A stretch of DNA of 64,000 bases. It comes from Rhizobiales bacterium Y(2018) (lineage in GTDB: Bacteria; Pseudomonadota; Alphaproteobacteria; Rhizobiales; Aestuariivirgaceae). Below the pieces are notes generated by a model. The model was not told the DNA's origin. It did not search any database and saw only the letters and a program-made list of their open reading frames with translations. Every line of letters starts with the position of its first letter. The first letter of the stretch is position 1. Below, in pieces: positions 17,923-27,269 of this stretch. The position numbers and the translations under genes were made by a program. The stretch lies in contig SCPD01000002.1 of the NCBI GenBank assembly GCA_005502925.1, positions 744,001 through 808,000 of the forward strand. Reading direction: 5' to 3'.

Positions 17923-20900
17923 TCAGCCCACTTCCGCCACCAGCTGCTCGGCAGTCTGCAGATCGACGGAGACGAGCTGTGACACGCCGCGCTCCATCAT
18001 GGTGACGCCGAACAGACGGTTCATGCGCGCCATGGTGAGCGGGTGGTGGGTGATGATCAGGAAGCGCGTCTCGGTGCGGTCCAGCATCGCGTCGAGCAGG
18101 TTGCAGAAGCGCTCGACATTGTGGTCGTCCAACGGCGCGTCGACTTCGTCCAGCACGCAGATCGGCGACGGGTTGGTGAGGAAGACGGCGAAGATGAGCG
18201 ACATCGCGGTGAGTGTCTGCTCGCCGCCCGAGAGGAGCGACAGCACCGTCGGCTTCTTGCCCGGCGGATTGGCGACGATCTCGAGGCCGGCTTCCAGCGG
18301 GTCATCCGATTCGATGAGCTGCAGTTCCGCCTTGCCGCCGCCGAACAGTGTCGTGAACAGCTGGCCGAAATTCTCGTTCACCGTGCCGAAGGCGTCGAGC
18401 AGGCGCTGACGGCCTTCGCGGTTGAGGCTCTGGATGCCGCCGCGCAATTTGGCGATGGCCTGCACCACGTCGTCGCGCTCCTTGGTGAGCCCGTCGAGCT
18501 GCTTGGCCACTTCGTCCGCTTCCTCGTCGGCGCGCAGGTTGACGCCGCCGAGCCGCTCGCGGTCCTCGCGCAGCATGTTGAGCTTGCGCTCGACCTCGTC
18601 GAGCGGGAGCATATTGGCCTCTTCGAGACCGGCGGTCTCGATGATCTCGGTCGGCGCGCAATGCAGCGCCTCGGCGATGCGCCGCTCGCTTTCGCTGTGG
18701 CGCTCGCGCGATGATTCGAGGCGCGCCTCGAGACGCGCATGGTCTTCGCGCGCCCGTGACGCCTGGTCCTGCGCGGCGCGCAGCGCCTGATCGGCGGCGC
18801 GCACATTGTTCTCGGCCTCGGCAAGCGCGTCGGCGGCGGCTTTGCGCTCGCTTTCCGCCTCATGCAGCGTGTTCATCAGCTTGAGGCGCTTGTCGGCGAA
18901 AGCCTGCGGCAGATCGGCCATTTCGGCGAGCGTGGCGCGGGTCTCGTCGGCGCGTTGCGTGAGGGTCTCGACCTGGGCGCCGGCGCGCCGCGCGCGCTCC
19001 TGCCATTGCGACTGCTCGGCGACGATGGATTTCAGCCGGTCGGCGCGGTTCTGCGCCTCGCGCTCGACGCCGTCATGACGGGCGCGCGCTTCGGCATAGA
19101 CGGCGCGTTCGCGGTTGACGCCGTCGCGATGGGCGCCGATTTCCTGAGTGAGGCCGTCGAGCTCCGGCAGCTCGGCGAATTCGGCCTCGGCGGCGGCGAG
19201 CTGCGACTGCGCTTCGGCGAGATTGGCTTCGACGCGGCGCTTGGCTTCATCGAGGGCGCCCGTCTGCTGCAGGCGCTCGGCCACTTGCCGCTCATGTTGG
19301 CTCAACGCCCGGCGCGCCACTTCGACGGCCGAGGTGGCGGCGCGCCAGGCTTCGCGGTGCTCGCGCTCGGCGCGCACGAAGGTCTCGACCGAGCCCTTGG
19401 TCTGCTCGGCCTGGAATCTCGCCGCTTCGGCGGTCTTCTGAGCTTCGATCATCTCGGCTTCGAGCGCCACCAGGCGGTTGCGCTCGGCGAGCCGCTTGGC
19501 GGCGGCGCTCGGCGCATCGGCGGCGGCGGTGAAGCCGTCCCAGCGCCATACGTCGCCTTCGACGCTGACCAGCCGTTGGCCGGGCTTGAGCTCGCTCTGC
19601 AGCGCCTGGCCGAGAGCCCGGCTGACGATGCCGATATGCGAGAGGCGGCGCGCCAGAGCCGGCGGCGCGTCGACGAAAGTGGTGAGGGGTTCGGCGCCGC
19701 TGGGAAGCGGATGCATTTCCGCGAGCGGCGGCAGGCCGCGCCAATGCACGGGGGCCGCCTCGTCCGCCGAGGCGTCGATATCTTCGCCGAGCGCGGCACC
19801 GAGCGCCGCCTCATAGCCGCGCTGCACTTTGAGCGCATCGATCAACGGCGGCCACAGATCGCCGTCATTGGCGCGCAGCAGGTTGCTCAGCGTGCGCACT
19901 TCGGTCGACAGCCGTTCCGATATGCGCCGTGAATCCTCGTAGGCCTGCCTTGTGTCGGTCTCGTTCTGGCGGGCCTGGCGCAATTGCGCTTCCGCTTCGT
20001 TGCTCGATTCTTCGGCGGCGGCGACGACCATCAGGGCGGTCTCGACCGCCTCGGCCAGTCTTTCGCCTTCCGAAGGCGGGGCCACTTGCGCCATAAGCGC
20101 CTGGAAGCGCGCTGCGGTTTCTTGCGCCTCGCGTTCGAAGCGGCCGATGCGCTGGCGCTGCTCGTCGATGACGCGCTGCGCCGCATTGCGCTTGGCAGTC
20201 AGGTCCGAGAGCTGCACATTCGCCTGGTCGAGCGCTTCCTGGGCGCGGGCGAGCGCTTCGGCGGCTTCCTGCAGCTTCTGCGCCGCTTCGGCGCGATGCT
20301 GGGCGTCGCCTTCCTGAGCGGCGTTGAGCTCGGCTTCCTCGCCGGCGAGGCGCTCGAGCACGCCCGTCGTGTCGTGGATCGTCTCTTCCTCGCGGGCGAG
20401 ATCCGCCACCGCCTGGACCAGGCGGGCGTCGAGTTCCTTGCGCCGGTTCTCGGCGCGCTTCTCTTCCTCGTCGAGATTGGAGCGCTCGATGGTGAGGCGC
20501 TGCAGTACCGCGGCACGCACCGTCTCGTTCTCGCGCAGGGCGGGCAGCTTGTCGCCCTGATCGTCGCGATGGCGCAAAGCTTCCGATGCGGCCTGGGTCA
20601 GTTCGGCGAGGAGGCGGGTCGCTTCGTCGAGCGCCTGCGCGTCGCGCGTCGCATGGTCGGCGGCGTCCTTCCAGGCGAGATAGAGGCCGGTGGCCTCGAG
20701 CCTGCGGATATCGGCCGAAAGAGCTTTGTATTTCGCCGCCTGGCGCGCCTGGCGCTTGAGGCTCGACAATTGCGTCTGCAACTGCCCGATCACGTCTTCG
20801 AGGCGCGATACGTTCGTCTCGGCGGCCCTGAGCTTGAGCTCGGCTTCATGCCGGCGGGTATGAAGGCCGGTGATGCCGGCCGCCTCTTCGAGGATGAGGC

Positions 20901-21381
20901 GGCGTGCCTGCGGCTTGGCGTTGATGATCTCGCCGATCTGGCCTTGCCGCACGAGGGCCGGCGAGCGGGCGCCGGTCGAGACGTCGGCGAACAGCAACTG
21001 CACGTCGCGGGCGCGGACATCGCGGCCGTTGATGCGATAGGCCGAGCCCGCTTCGCGCTCTATGCGGCGCGAGATCTCCAGCGTCTCATTGTCGTTGAAC
21101 TGCGGCGGGGCGGTGCGCTCGACATTGTCCATCGTCACCAGCACTTCCGCCATGTTGCGGGCCGGGCGGCTGGAGGTGCCGGAGAAGATGACGTCGTCCA
21201 TGCCGGACGCGCGCATGTTCTTGTAGGAGCTTTCGCCCATCACCCAGCGGAGCGCTTCGAGCAGGTTGGACTTGCCGCAGCCATTGGGGCCGACGATGCC
21301 GGTCAATCCTCTTTCGATGACCAGCTCCGTCGGTTCGACGAACGACTTGAAGCCCGAAAGCCTGAGTCGTGAGAACTTCAT
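17923..21381 (-). CDS. smc: chromosome segregation protein SMC
   Basis: Structural maintenance of chromosomes ATPase, 1152 residues, which organises and separates the nucleoid. Walker A is GPNGCGKSN at residues 31-39. The ABC signature LSGGEQTLTAM and Walker B (CVLDEVDAPLDD) lie near the C-terminus. Two long coiled coils flank a hinge at about residues 490-650. The length is normal. The scpA/scpB partners are not in the window. smc, the dsbA-like gene, dciA and mutY stand together here, an order common in alphaproteobacteria. Confidence 0.97.
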   Translation of the reverse strand: MKFSRLRLSGFKSFVEPTELVIERGLTGIVGPNGCGKSNLLEALRWVMGESSYKNMRASGMDDVIFSGTSSRPARNMAEVLVTMDNVERTAPPQFNDNETLEISRRIEREAGSAYRINGRDVRARDVQLLFADVSTGARSPALVRQGQIGEIINAKPQARRLILEEAAGITGLHTRRHEAELKLRAAETNVSRLEDVIGQLQTQLSSLKRQARQAAKYKALSADIRRLEATGLYLAWKDAADHATRDAQALDEATRLLAELTQAASEALRHRDDQGDKLPALRENETVRAAVLQRLTIERSNLDEEEKRAENRRKELDARLVQAVADLAREEETIHDTTGVLERLAGEEAELNAAQEGDAQHRAEAAQKLQEAAEALARAQEALDQANVQLSDLTAKRNAAQRVIDEQRQRIGRFEREAQETAARFQALMAQVAPPSEGERLAEAVETALMVVAAAEESSNEAEAQLRQARQNETDTRQAYEDSRRISERLSTEVRTLSNLLRANDGDLWPPLIDALKVQRGYEAALGAALGEDIDASADEAAPVHWRGLPPLAEMHPLPSGAEPLTTFVDAPPALARRLSHIGIVSRALGQALQSELKPGQRLVSVEGDVWRWDGFTAAADAPSAAAKRLAERNRLVALEAEMIEAQKTAEAARFQAEQTKGSVETFVRAEREHREAWRAATSAVEVARRALSQHERQVAERLQQTGALDEAKRRVEANLAEAQSQLAAAEAEFAELPELDGLTQEIGAHRDGVNRERAVYAEARARHDGVEREAQNRADRLKSIVAEQSQWQERARRAGAQVETLTQRADETRATLAEMADLPQAFADKRLKLMNTLHEAESERKAAADALAEAENNVRAADQALRAAQDQASRAREDHARLEARLESSRERHSESERRIAEALHCAPTEIIETAGLEEANMLPLDEVERKLNMLREDRERLGGVNLRADEEADEVAKQLDGLTKERDDVVQAIAKLRGGIQSLNREGRQRLLDAFGTVNENFGQLFTTLFGGGKAELQLIESDDPLEAGLEIVANPPGKKPTVLSLLSGGEQTLTAMSLIFAVFLTNPSPICVLDEVDAPLDDHNVERFCNLLDAMLDRTETRFLIITHHPLTMARMNRLFGVTMMERGVSQLVSVDLQTAEQLVAEVG

Positions 21382-21426
21382 AACCCCACCCCTTGCAGTC
21401 CAATAGGCGGAAGGAGACGCCCGTCC

Positions 21427-22047
21427 CTACAGGAGCGGGTCGATCCTCTTCCGGAATTCCTCGATTGATGTTTCACCCTTGAGCAGCTCGCCATTGATGA
21501 AGAAGGTCGGTATAGAATCAACGCCGAACTCCTTCTCCGCCTTGTCACGCACCGCGATGATACCCTTCGCCACCTCTTCGTTCTTGAGGCAGGCGTCGAA
21601 GCTTTCCTTGGTGAAGCCGGCGAGCTGAGCGATCTTCTGCAGGCCCTCGAGCGGGGCCGCGAGCCATGTGTCCTGCTGCTCGAAGAACATGTCGATCAGC
21701 GGGAAATATTTTTCCTTGGGCGCGCAGCGCGCCAGCATGAAGGCGGCGAGCGCCGGCTGGTTGTGCGGGAACTCCCGGAAGATGAAGCGGATCTTGCCGG
21801 TGTCGATATAGTCCTTTTTGAGCGCCGGGAAGGTTTCCTTGTAGAAATTGGCGCAATGCGGGCAGGACGCCGAGGCATATTCGACGACGACGACTTTGGC
21901 GGTTTCCGGCCCCAGGGCCATTTCGCCCTCGGCCGGTGGGGCGTGCAGCGCGGCGATGTCGACGGCGGCATGGCCTGTCGAGGCAAAGGCGGCGGTACCG
22001 GCCAGCGCGCTGGCCCCGAGAATCAGTTGGCGGCGATCTAGGTACAT
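21427..22047 (-). CDS. DsbA-family thiol:disulfide oxidoreductase, exported
   Basis: Periplasmic thioredoxin-fold protein of 206 residues. The N-terminus DRRQLILGASALAG is a Tat-like twin-arginine signal. The active site is CPHC in SASCPHCANFY (near residue 62), and the cis-Pro loop is SIPTFFING near residue 180. The architecture matches the DsbA/BdbD (Com1-like) group that oxidises or shuffles disulfides in exported proteins. It is transcribed in the same direction as smc, 45 bases upstream, and as dciA. Confidence 0.92.
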   Translation of the reverse strand: MYLDRRQLILGASALAGTAAFASTGHAAVDIAALHAPPAEGEMALGPETAKVVVVEYASASCPHCANFYKETFPALKKDYIDTGKIRFIFREFPHNQPALAAFMLARCAPKEKYFPLIDMFFEQQDTWLAAPLEGLQKIAQLAGFTKESFDACLKNEEVAKGIIAVRDKAEKEFGVDSIPTFFINGELLKGETSIEEFRKRIDPLL

Positions 22048-22090
22048 AATGGCTCCTGACTACTAGATATTGGGGGTTATGACCAATAGG

Positions 22091-22567
22091 TCATTTGGCC
22101 TGTGGAGAACGGGGGCTGAGGACCCCTTTTCCCAGCTGGCGCAGCGCCTCTTTCAAGGCGGGGTCGTCGACGGTTTCAAGCCGGGATTCAAGGGCCTGGG
22201 CATCGGCCGGCCGCAACGGGGCGAGGGCGGGGCGGGACGGCTTCCGGGCGGTCAGCGCGCCTTGGGTGATCTTGACCGAGGCGATGGCGCCATAGCCGTA
22301 AAAGGCGTTGATGCGCTCGATGATCCGGGGCGTCTCGTGCTGAATGTCGAGGCCGCGACCGGGAACCACCCGGATCACCAGGGTGCCGCCCTGTTTGCGC
22401 TCGTCCGTTGCGGCGCGCGGCCATTTGATCCGCTCGGGCTCGCTCCACTTGGCGATCGCTTCCCCGGCGATTGCCGGCCATTGCGTGATGAGGTCGGCAT
22501 AGGCAAAACCATAGCGGGCAAAGGCGGCGCGCGTCAGGGCGCGGAACTCTTTGTCGAGCGTTTTCAT
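22091..22567 (-). CDS. dciA: DUF721/DciA-like protein
   Basis: Small protein (158 residues) of the DUF721 family; DciA members load the replicative helicase DnaB in bacteria that lack DnaC. The conserved block FARYGFAYADLITQWPAIAGEAIAKWSEPERIKWP lies at residues 17-51, followed by a beta-rich part (TLVIRVVPGRGLDIQHETPRI). A Pro/Ala-rich tail ends the protein. Start ATG at 22567; an upstream extension overlaps the divergent mutY start and is unlikely. The 9 bases between the two start codons force overlapping promoters. Confidence 0.82.
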   Translation of the reverse strand: MKTLDKEFRALTRAAFARYGFAYADLITQWPAIAGEAIAKWSEPERIKWPRAATDERKQGGTLVIRVVPGRGLDIQHETPRIIERINAFYGYGAIASVKITQGALTARKPSRPALAPLRPADAQALESRLETVDDPALKEALRQLGKGVLSPRSPQAK

Positions 22568-22576
22568 AGAGGGATC

Positions 22577-23653
22577 ATGTCGTCGCGAACCATGGCGGAA
22601 CAAGGGCTTTCACCGAGGCGTGATGGCAAAATACACAGGCTTTTGGCCTGGTATGACCGCCATCGCCGCGACCTGCCCTGGCGGGCCCGGCCCGGCGAGA
22701 CGCCCGACCCTTACCATGTCTGGCTGTCCGAGATCATGTTGCAGCAGACGACGGTGGCGACGGTCGGGACCTATTACCGGAAGTTCTTAGGGTTATGGCC
22801 GACGGTCGAAGCCCTCGCCGCCGCCCCGCGCGAGGATGTGCTCAAAGCCTGGGCAGGCCTCGGCTATTACGCCCGCGCTCGCAATCTCCATGCCTGCGCC
22901 AAGGTGGTGGCCGAGGAACTGGGCGGCCGCTTCCCCGACAGCGAGGAGGGCTTGCGTGCGCTGCCCGGCATCGGCCCCTATACCGCGGGCGCCATCGCGG
23001 CCATTGCCTTCGACCGGCCGACCGCGGCGGTCGACGGCAATGTCGAGCGGGTGATGACCAGGCTCTATGCCATCGAGACGCCCTTGCCCGACGCCAAGCC
23101 GGAAATCCGCAGCCGGACGCTGGCTTTGGTGCCCGAGAAGCGTGCCGGCGATTTCGCCCAGGCGCTGATGGATCTGGGCGCCACCATCTGCACGCCCAAG
23201 CGCCTCAACTGCATGATCTGTCCGTGGACGGAAGACTGCGCCGGAAGGAAGAGCGGCATCGCCGACGGATTGCCGCGCAAGAAGGAAAAGGCGGAGCGCC
23301 CGCGCCGCAAGGGCATCGCCTTCTGGGTCGAGCGTCAGGACGGCCGCGTGCTGCTGCGCGAGCGTCCCGACAAGGGACTGCTCGGCGGCATGATGGAAAT
23401 CCCCTCGACCGAATGGGCGGCATCGGTGGCGAGGCCGGAAGTCCAGGCGCCGCTTGATGCCAAATGGACCAGGACCGGCAAGCGCATCGAGCACACTTTC
23501 ACCCATTTCCATCTGGAGCTCGACATCTGGTCGGTTCGCGTGCCCGCGAGCACAGCCGTGTCGGACCCGTCAGCGCGCTGGGTGCACAAAAGCGAGCTGG
23601 ACAGCGAAGCGCTGCCCAGCGTCATGCGCAAGATCGTTGATCAGATGAGGTAG
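22577..23653 (+). CDS. mutY: A/G-specific adenine DNA glycosylase MutY
   Basis: Removes adenine mispaired with 8-oxoguanine. The 358-residue protein has the catalytic Glu52 (SEIMLQQTTV), the helix-hairpin-helix LPGIGPYTAGAI at 129-140 and the catalytic Asp153 (VDGNVERV). The [4Fe-4S] ligands Cys205, Cys212, Cys215 and Cys221 show the C-x6-C-x2-C-x5-C spacing. A MutT-like C-terminal domain recognises 8-oxoG. ATG at 22577 has GAGGG just upstream. The last 76 coding bases (23573-23648) are repeated at 24374-24449, beyond the HigBA module, so the present 3' end seems to have been supplied by the insertion. The stop TAG abuts the higA stop (TAGCTA). Confidence 0.96.
   Translation: MSSRTMAEQGLSPRRDGKIHRLLAWYDRHRRDLPWRARPGETPDPYHVWLSEIMLQQTTVATVGTYYRKFLGLWPTVEALAAAPREDVLKAWAGLGYYARARNLHACAKVVAEELGGRFPDSEEGLRALPGIGPYTAGAIAAIAFDRPTAAVDGNVERVMTRLYAIETPLPDAKPEIRSRTLALVPEKRAGDFAQALMDLGATICTPKRLNCMICPWTEDCAGRKSGIADGLPRKKEKAERPRRKGIAFWVERQDGRVLLRERPDKGLLGGMMEIPSTEWAASVARPEVQAPLDAKWTRTGKRIEHTFTHFHLELDIWSVRVPASTAVSDPSARWVHKSELDSEALPSVMRKIVDQMR
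23573..23648 (+). repeat. mutY 3'-end direct repeat, copy 1 (inside intact mutY)
   Basis: 76 bases that match 24374-24449 with 4 mismatches by my alignment. It encodes ARWVHKSELDSEALPSVMRK and the end of MutY. Together with copy 2 it brackets the HigBA genes; the repeat starts are 801 bases apart. Confidence 0.92.
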
Positions 23654-24034
23654 CTATCTTGTATCGAGATGATACGGCTTGAGTAGAACTTCGGCAGGAA
23701 TATTCCACTCAACCGAAAGCTTGTGCGCCATTTGCATCGTCAAAGGACGTTTGCGTTTCAGGATTTCCGATGCGCGAGAACGTGATCCGATGAGCTCACT
23801 CAGATCCTTCTGAGTGTAGCCGGAGATTTCCATGCGATACTCGATCGCCTCGACGGGATCAGTTGGTTCGATCGGCCAATTCTTCGCCTCGTAAGCTTCG
23901 ATCAGGCTCGCGAGAACATCGAAGCGGTCGGCGGCCACCGTTCCAGGTGCCGGCTGGTTTTCAAAGTAGTGGGCAATTTCGGCGAGCGCCCAGTCGTAGT
24001 CCGCCTCGTTGCGTATCGCACGAATATTCCTCAT
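23654..24034 (-). CDS. higA: HigA-type antitoxin (XRE family)
   Basis: Antitoxin and autoregulator of a type II toxin-antitoxin pair, 126 residues. The C-terminal half is a Cro/CI-type helix-turn-helix (SGYTQKDLSELIGSRSRASEILKRKRPL). The N-terminal part matches the HigA leader seen when higB precedes higA. ATG at 24034 overlaps the higB stop by one base (TGATG) and has GGAG 8 bases upstream; a GTG one codon earlier is the alternative. Local GC is lower than in neighbouring genes (60-base blocks counted by hand gave 45-57 percent), which suggests acquisition. The stop codon abuts that of mutY. Confidence 0.92.
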   Translation of the reverse strand: MRNIRAIRNEADYDWALAEIAHYFENQPAPGTVAADRFDVLASLIEAYEAKNWPIEPTDPVEAIEYRMEISGYTQKDLSELIGSRSRASEILKRKRPLTMQMAHKLSVEWNIPAEVLLKPYHLDTR

Positions 24035-24330
24035 CACACAGTCTCCGCGTCGATGGCGTCATATTCCATGTGTGTGCCCACAAACTTGATCAAGACGCGT
24101 TTGTAGGCATAAGCCACATGCACCACCAGCCTGTACTTGTTCCCGCCTATGTCGAAGATAAGGCGGTTGTCTCCTATGAAGTCGACGGTCGTGCCGAACA
24201 TCCGCTTTACGTCTGCGGGCGTGTTCCAACTTGCCTTGTCCACGACCTGATACCAGTTCTTAAGGGGAGTTTCCGCCTTCGGGTGTCGCACCCAGAACAG
24301 CTTCAGTGTTCGCTTGGCAATGACCTGCAT
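24034..24330 (-). CDS. higB: HigB-family toxin (mRNA interferase)
   Basis: Small toxin of the RelE/HigB fold, 98 residues, which in this family cleaves mRNA on the ribosome. The sequence (MQVIAKRTLKLFWVRHPKAE, then W-Y-V and FDIGGNKYRLVVHV...FVGTHMEYD) is the HigB-type pattern with the C-terminal GTHxEYD. The frame is open 34 codons upstream, but that part is the reverse of the mutY repeat copy, so ATG at 24330 is the start. The ATG lies 5 bases after a good -10 hexamer with no ribosome binding site, so the mRNA is probably leaderless. Confidence 0.92.
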   Translation of the reverse strand: MQVIAKRTLKLFWVRHPKAETPLKNWYQVVDKASWNTPADVKRMFGTTVDFIGDNRLIFDIGGNKYRLVVHVAYAYKRVLIKFVGTHMEYDAIDAETV

Positions 24331-24335
24331 TGCCC

Positions 24336-24364
24336 AATATAGGGTGTTCCCGATTTGGGAACAA
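24336..24364 (-). promoter_or_regulatory. higBA promoter with overlapping HigA operator
   Basis: On the minus strand TTGTTC (24364-24359) and TATATT (24341-24336) are separated by exactly 17 bases. A perfect palindrome TGTTCCC-N5-GGGAACA (24345-24363) covers the -35 and the spacer, which fits autorepression by HigA. The predicted start of transcription is the A of the higB ATG. Confidence 0.75.
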
Positions 24365-24373
24365 GAGGATGAG

Positions 24374-24449
24374 GCGCGCTGGGTGCACAAAAGCGAGCTG
24401 GACAGCGAGGCGCTGCCCAGCGTCATGCGCAAGATCGTCGCGCAGATGA
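24374..24449 (+). pseudogene. displaced 3' end of mutY (repeat copy 2)
   Basis: A 76-base near-copy (4 mismatches) of the mutY 3' end on the other side of higBA. In the same frame the peptide continues past the point where MutY now stops (IVAQMIPASAPRSGRSGAK, ending near 24505). This is probably the original tail of mutY, cut off when the toxin-antitoxin module arrived. Confidence 0.8.
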
Positions 24450-24510
24450 TCCCGGCGTCCGCCCCGCGAAGTGGGAGAAGCGGTGCGAAGCGCCGGGTGG
24501 GGTAAGGGGC

Positions 24511-25710
<1,200 letters not shown>

Positions 25711-25741
25711 CGAGCTCTGTTTTGAGCCGTTTTCGCGAGGG

Positions 25742-26386
25742 TTAGATATTGGCCGTTGCAGTTTCGAACAGGACGCGGATCGGCTCGAAGGAGCGCCGGT
25801 GATGCGTCGTGGGACCGAGCCGCGCCAGCGCTTCCTGGTGTTCGGCGGTGCCGTAGCCCTTGTGCTTGGCGAAGCCGTAGCCTGGATATTGCTGGTCGAG
25901 ATCGACCATCATCCGGTCGCGCGTGACCTTGGCGATGATCGAGGCGGCCGCGATCGACAGGCATTTGCCGTCGCCCTCGATGACCGTCTCGACGGGGCAG
26001 GCGAGCTTGGGCGCCCGATTGCCGTCGACCAAGGCAAAGAGTGGCGCGCTGGCGAGCGCCGTGACCGCCTGGATCATCGCCGCATAGGTCGCCTGCAGGA
26101 TGTTGTCGCGGTCGATCACCGCGACATCGACGATGCCGATGCCGACTTCCGCTTTGGCGAGGATGATATCGTGGAGTTCCGCGCGCCGGGCGGGAATGAG
26201 TTTCTTCGAATCGTTGAGGCCTTCCGGCAGGTCGTCGGGATCGAGAATGACGGCGGCGGCGACGACCGGCCCAGCCCAGGGACCGCGCCCGGCCTCATCG
26301 ATGCCGGCGACGCGCGCAAAACCGCGCGTCAAAGCCGAGCGCTCGAAGTCGAAATTGGGTAAGAGGCTGGAATCGATTCGCACCAT
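25742..26386 (-). CDS. rnhB: ribonuclease HII
   Basis: Removes ribonucleotides from DNA-RNA hybrids in the cytoplasm. The 214-residue protein contains the active-site Asp30 and Glu31 in AGIDEAGRGPWAGPV and Asp121 in FALVDGNRAP. The family blocks LNDSKKL and SIIAKVTRDRMM are also present. Length normal. ATG at 26386 begins the conserved protein after a short N-terminal extension. It is upstream of ccrM on the same strand with 121 bases between them that hold the ccrM promoter. Confidence 0.96.
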   Translation of the reverse strand: MVRIDSSLLPNFDFERSALTRGFARVAGIDEAGRGPWAGPVVAAAVILDPDDLPEGLNDSKKLIPARRAELHDIILAKAEVGIGIVDVAVIDRDNILQATYAAMIQAVTALASAPLFALVDGNRAPKLACPVETVIEGDGKCLSIAAASIIAKVTRDRMMVDLDQQYPGYGFAKHKGYGTAEHQEALARLGPTTHHRRSFEPIRVLFETATANI

Positions 26387-26418
26387 GCAGCCAATCTGGC
26401 TGCATCACAGGGCGCTCG

Positions 26419-27258
26419 TCAATTCTTCGGCCAGGCGGCGAAGATGGCGTTGAGTTCGCCATGCGGCGTCGCTTCCTTGGCGAAGGTGAAAGTTCCCTTT
26501 GTCTGGACCTCGCGCGCCGCCGCCAGGAAGGCGCCGATCGCCGCGCGGGTGAAGGAACCGCCGACGCTGATGCGTTTGACGCCCAGACGGCCAAGCTCCT
26601 CGACCGTCAGGGGCACGCCTTTCAGGCCCATGACCACATTGACCGGACGGTCGACTTCCCGGACGACCGTCTCGATATCTCGCGGGTTGGTGAGGCCCGG
26701 CGCGAAGAGCACGTCGGCGCCGGCATCCTGGAAAGCCTGCAGCCGCATGATCGTGTCGGCGAGATTGGGCCGGTCATGCAGAAAATTCTCCGACCGCGCG
26801 GTGAGCGTGAAGCGGAAGGGCAGCGCGCGCGCCGCTTCGGCCGCCGCCGTGACGCGCTCGACCGCCGCTTCGAAATCATAGATCGGATCGTCCTTGCGTG
26901 TCGTGGCGTCCTCGATCGAGCCACCGACGATGCCGGTCTGGCCGGCGAGACGAATGGTCTTGGCGCAGTCTTCGGGTGCATCGCCGAAGCCGCCTTCGAG
27001 ATCGGCCGAGACCGGCAGGCTCGTTGCCTCGGCGATCGCCCGGGCATTGCCGAGATGTTCCTCGCGGGTGACGGCGCCGGCGCCGTCGGGCTTGCCGATG
27101 GTGAAGGCGAAGCCGGCGCTGGTCGTGGCGATCGCCTGGAAGCCCAGATTCTGCAAGAGCCTGGCGCTGCCGGCATCCCAGGCATTGGGGATGACGAAGA
27201 TGCCCGGCTCCTCATGCAGGCTCGCGAACAGTTTTCCTTTTTCCGCCTGGGTGATCAT
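26419..27258 (-). CDS. isocitrate lyase/PEP mutase-family protein
   Basis: TIM-barrel enzyme of 279 residues from the PEP mutase/isocitrate lyase superfamily. Visible blocks are IPNAWDAGSARLLQNLGFQAIATTSAG near the N-terminus, the metal-binding ADLEGGFGD (about residues 85-93) and SIEDATT. The lyase signature KKCGH is absent, so it is not a classical isocitrate or methylisocitrate lyase. Many relatives are annotated as 2-methylisocitrate lyase-like or oxaloacetate decarboxylase without proof. It is 11 bases upstream of the radical SAM gene on the same strand, but that gene has its own promoter on the far side, so the relation is only positional. Confidence 0.85.
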   Translation of the reverse strand: MITQAEKGKLFASLHEEPGIFVIPNAWDAGSARLLQNLGFQAIATTSAGFAFTIGKPDGAGAVTREEHLGNARAIAEATSLPVSADLEGGFGDAPEDCAKTIRLAGQTGIVGGSIEDATTRKDDPIYDFEAAVERVTAAAEAARALPFRFTLTARSENFLHDRPNLADTIMRLQAFQDAGADVLFAPGLTNPRDIETVVREVDRPVNVVMGLKGVPLTVEELGRLGVKRISVGGSFTRAAIGAFLAAAREVQTKGTFTFAKEATPHGELNAIFAAWPKN

Positions 27259-27269
27259 GATGTTCCTCT

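Noticed and set aside
24331-24432. N-terminal extension of HigB
   Set aside because: The extra 34 codons are the reverse complement of the mutY tail copy and overlap the promoter and operator.
24314-24505. Small plus-strand gene of 63 codons behind higBA
   Set aside because: Its middle part is the second copy of the mutY 3' end and its first part is the reverse of the higB promoter, so it is a remnant rather than a gene.
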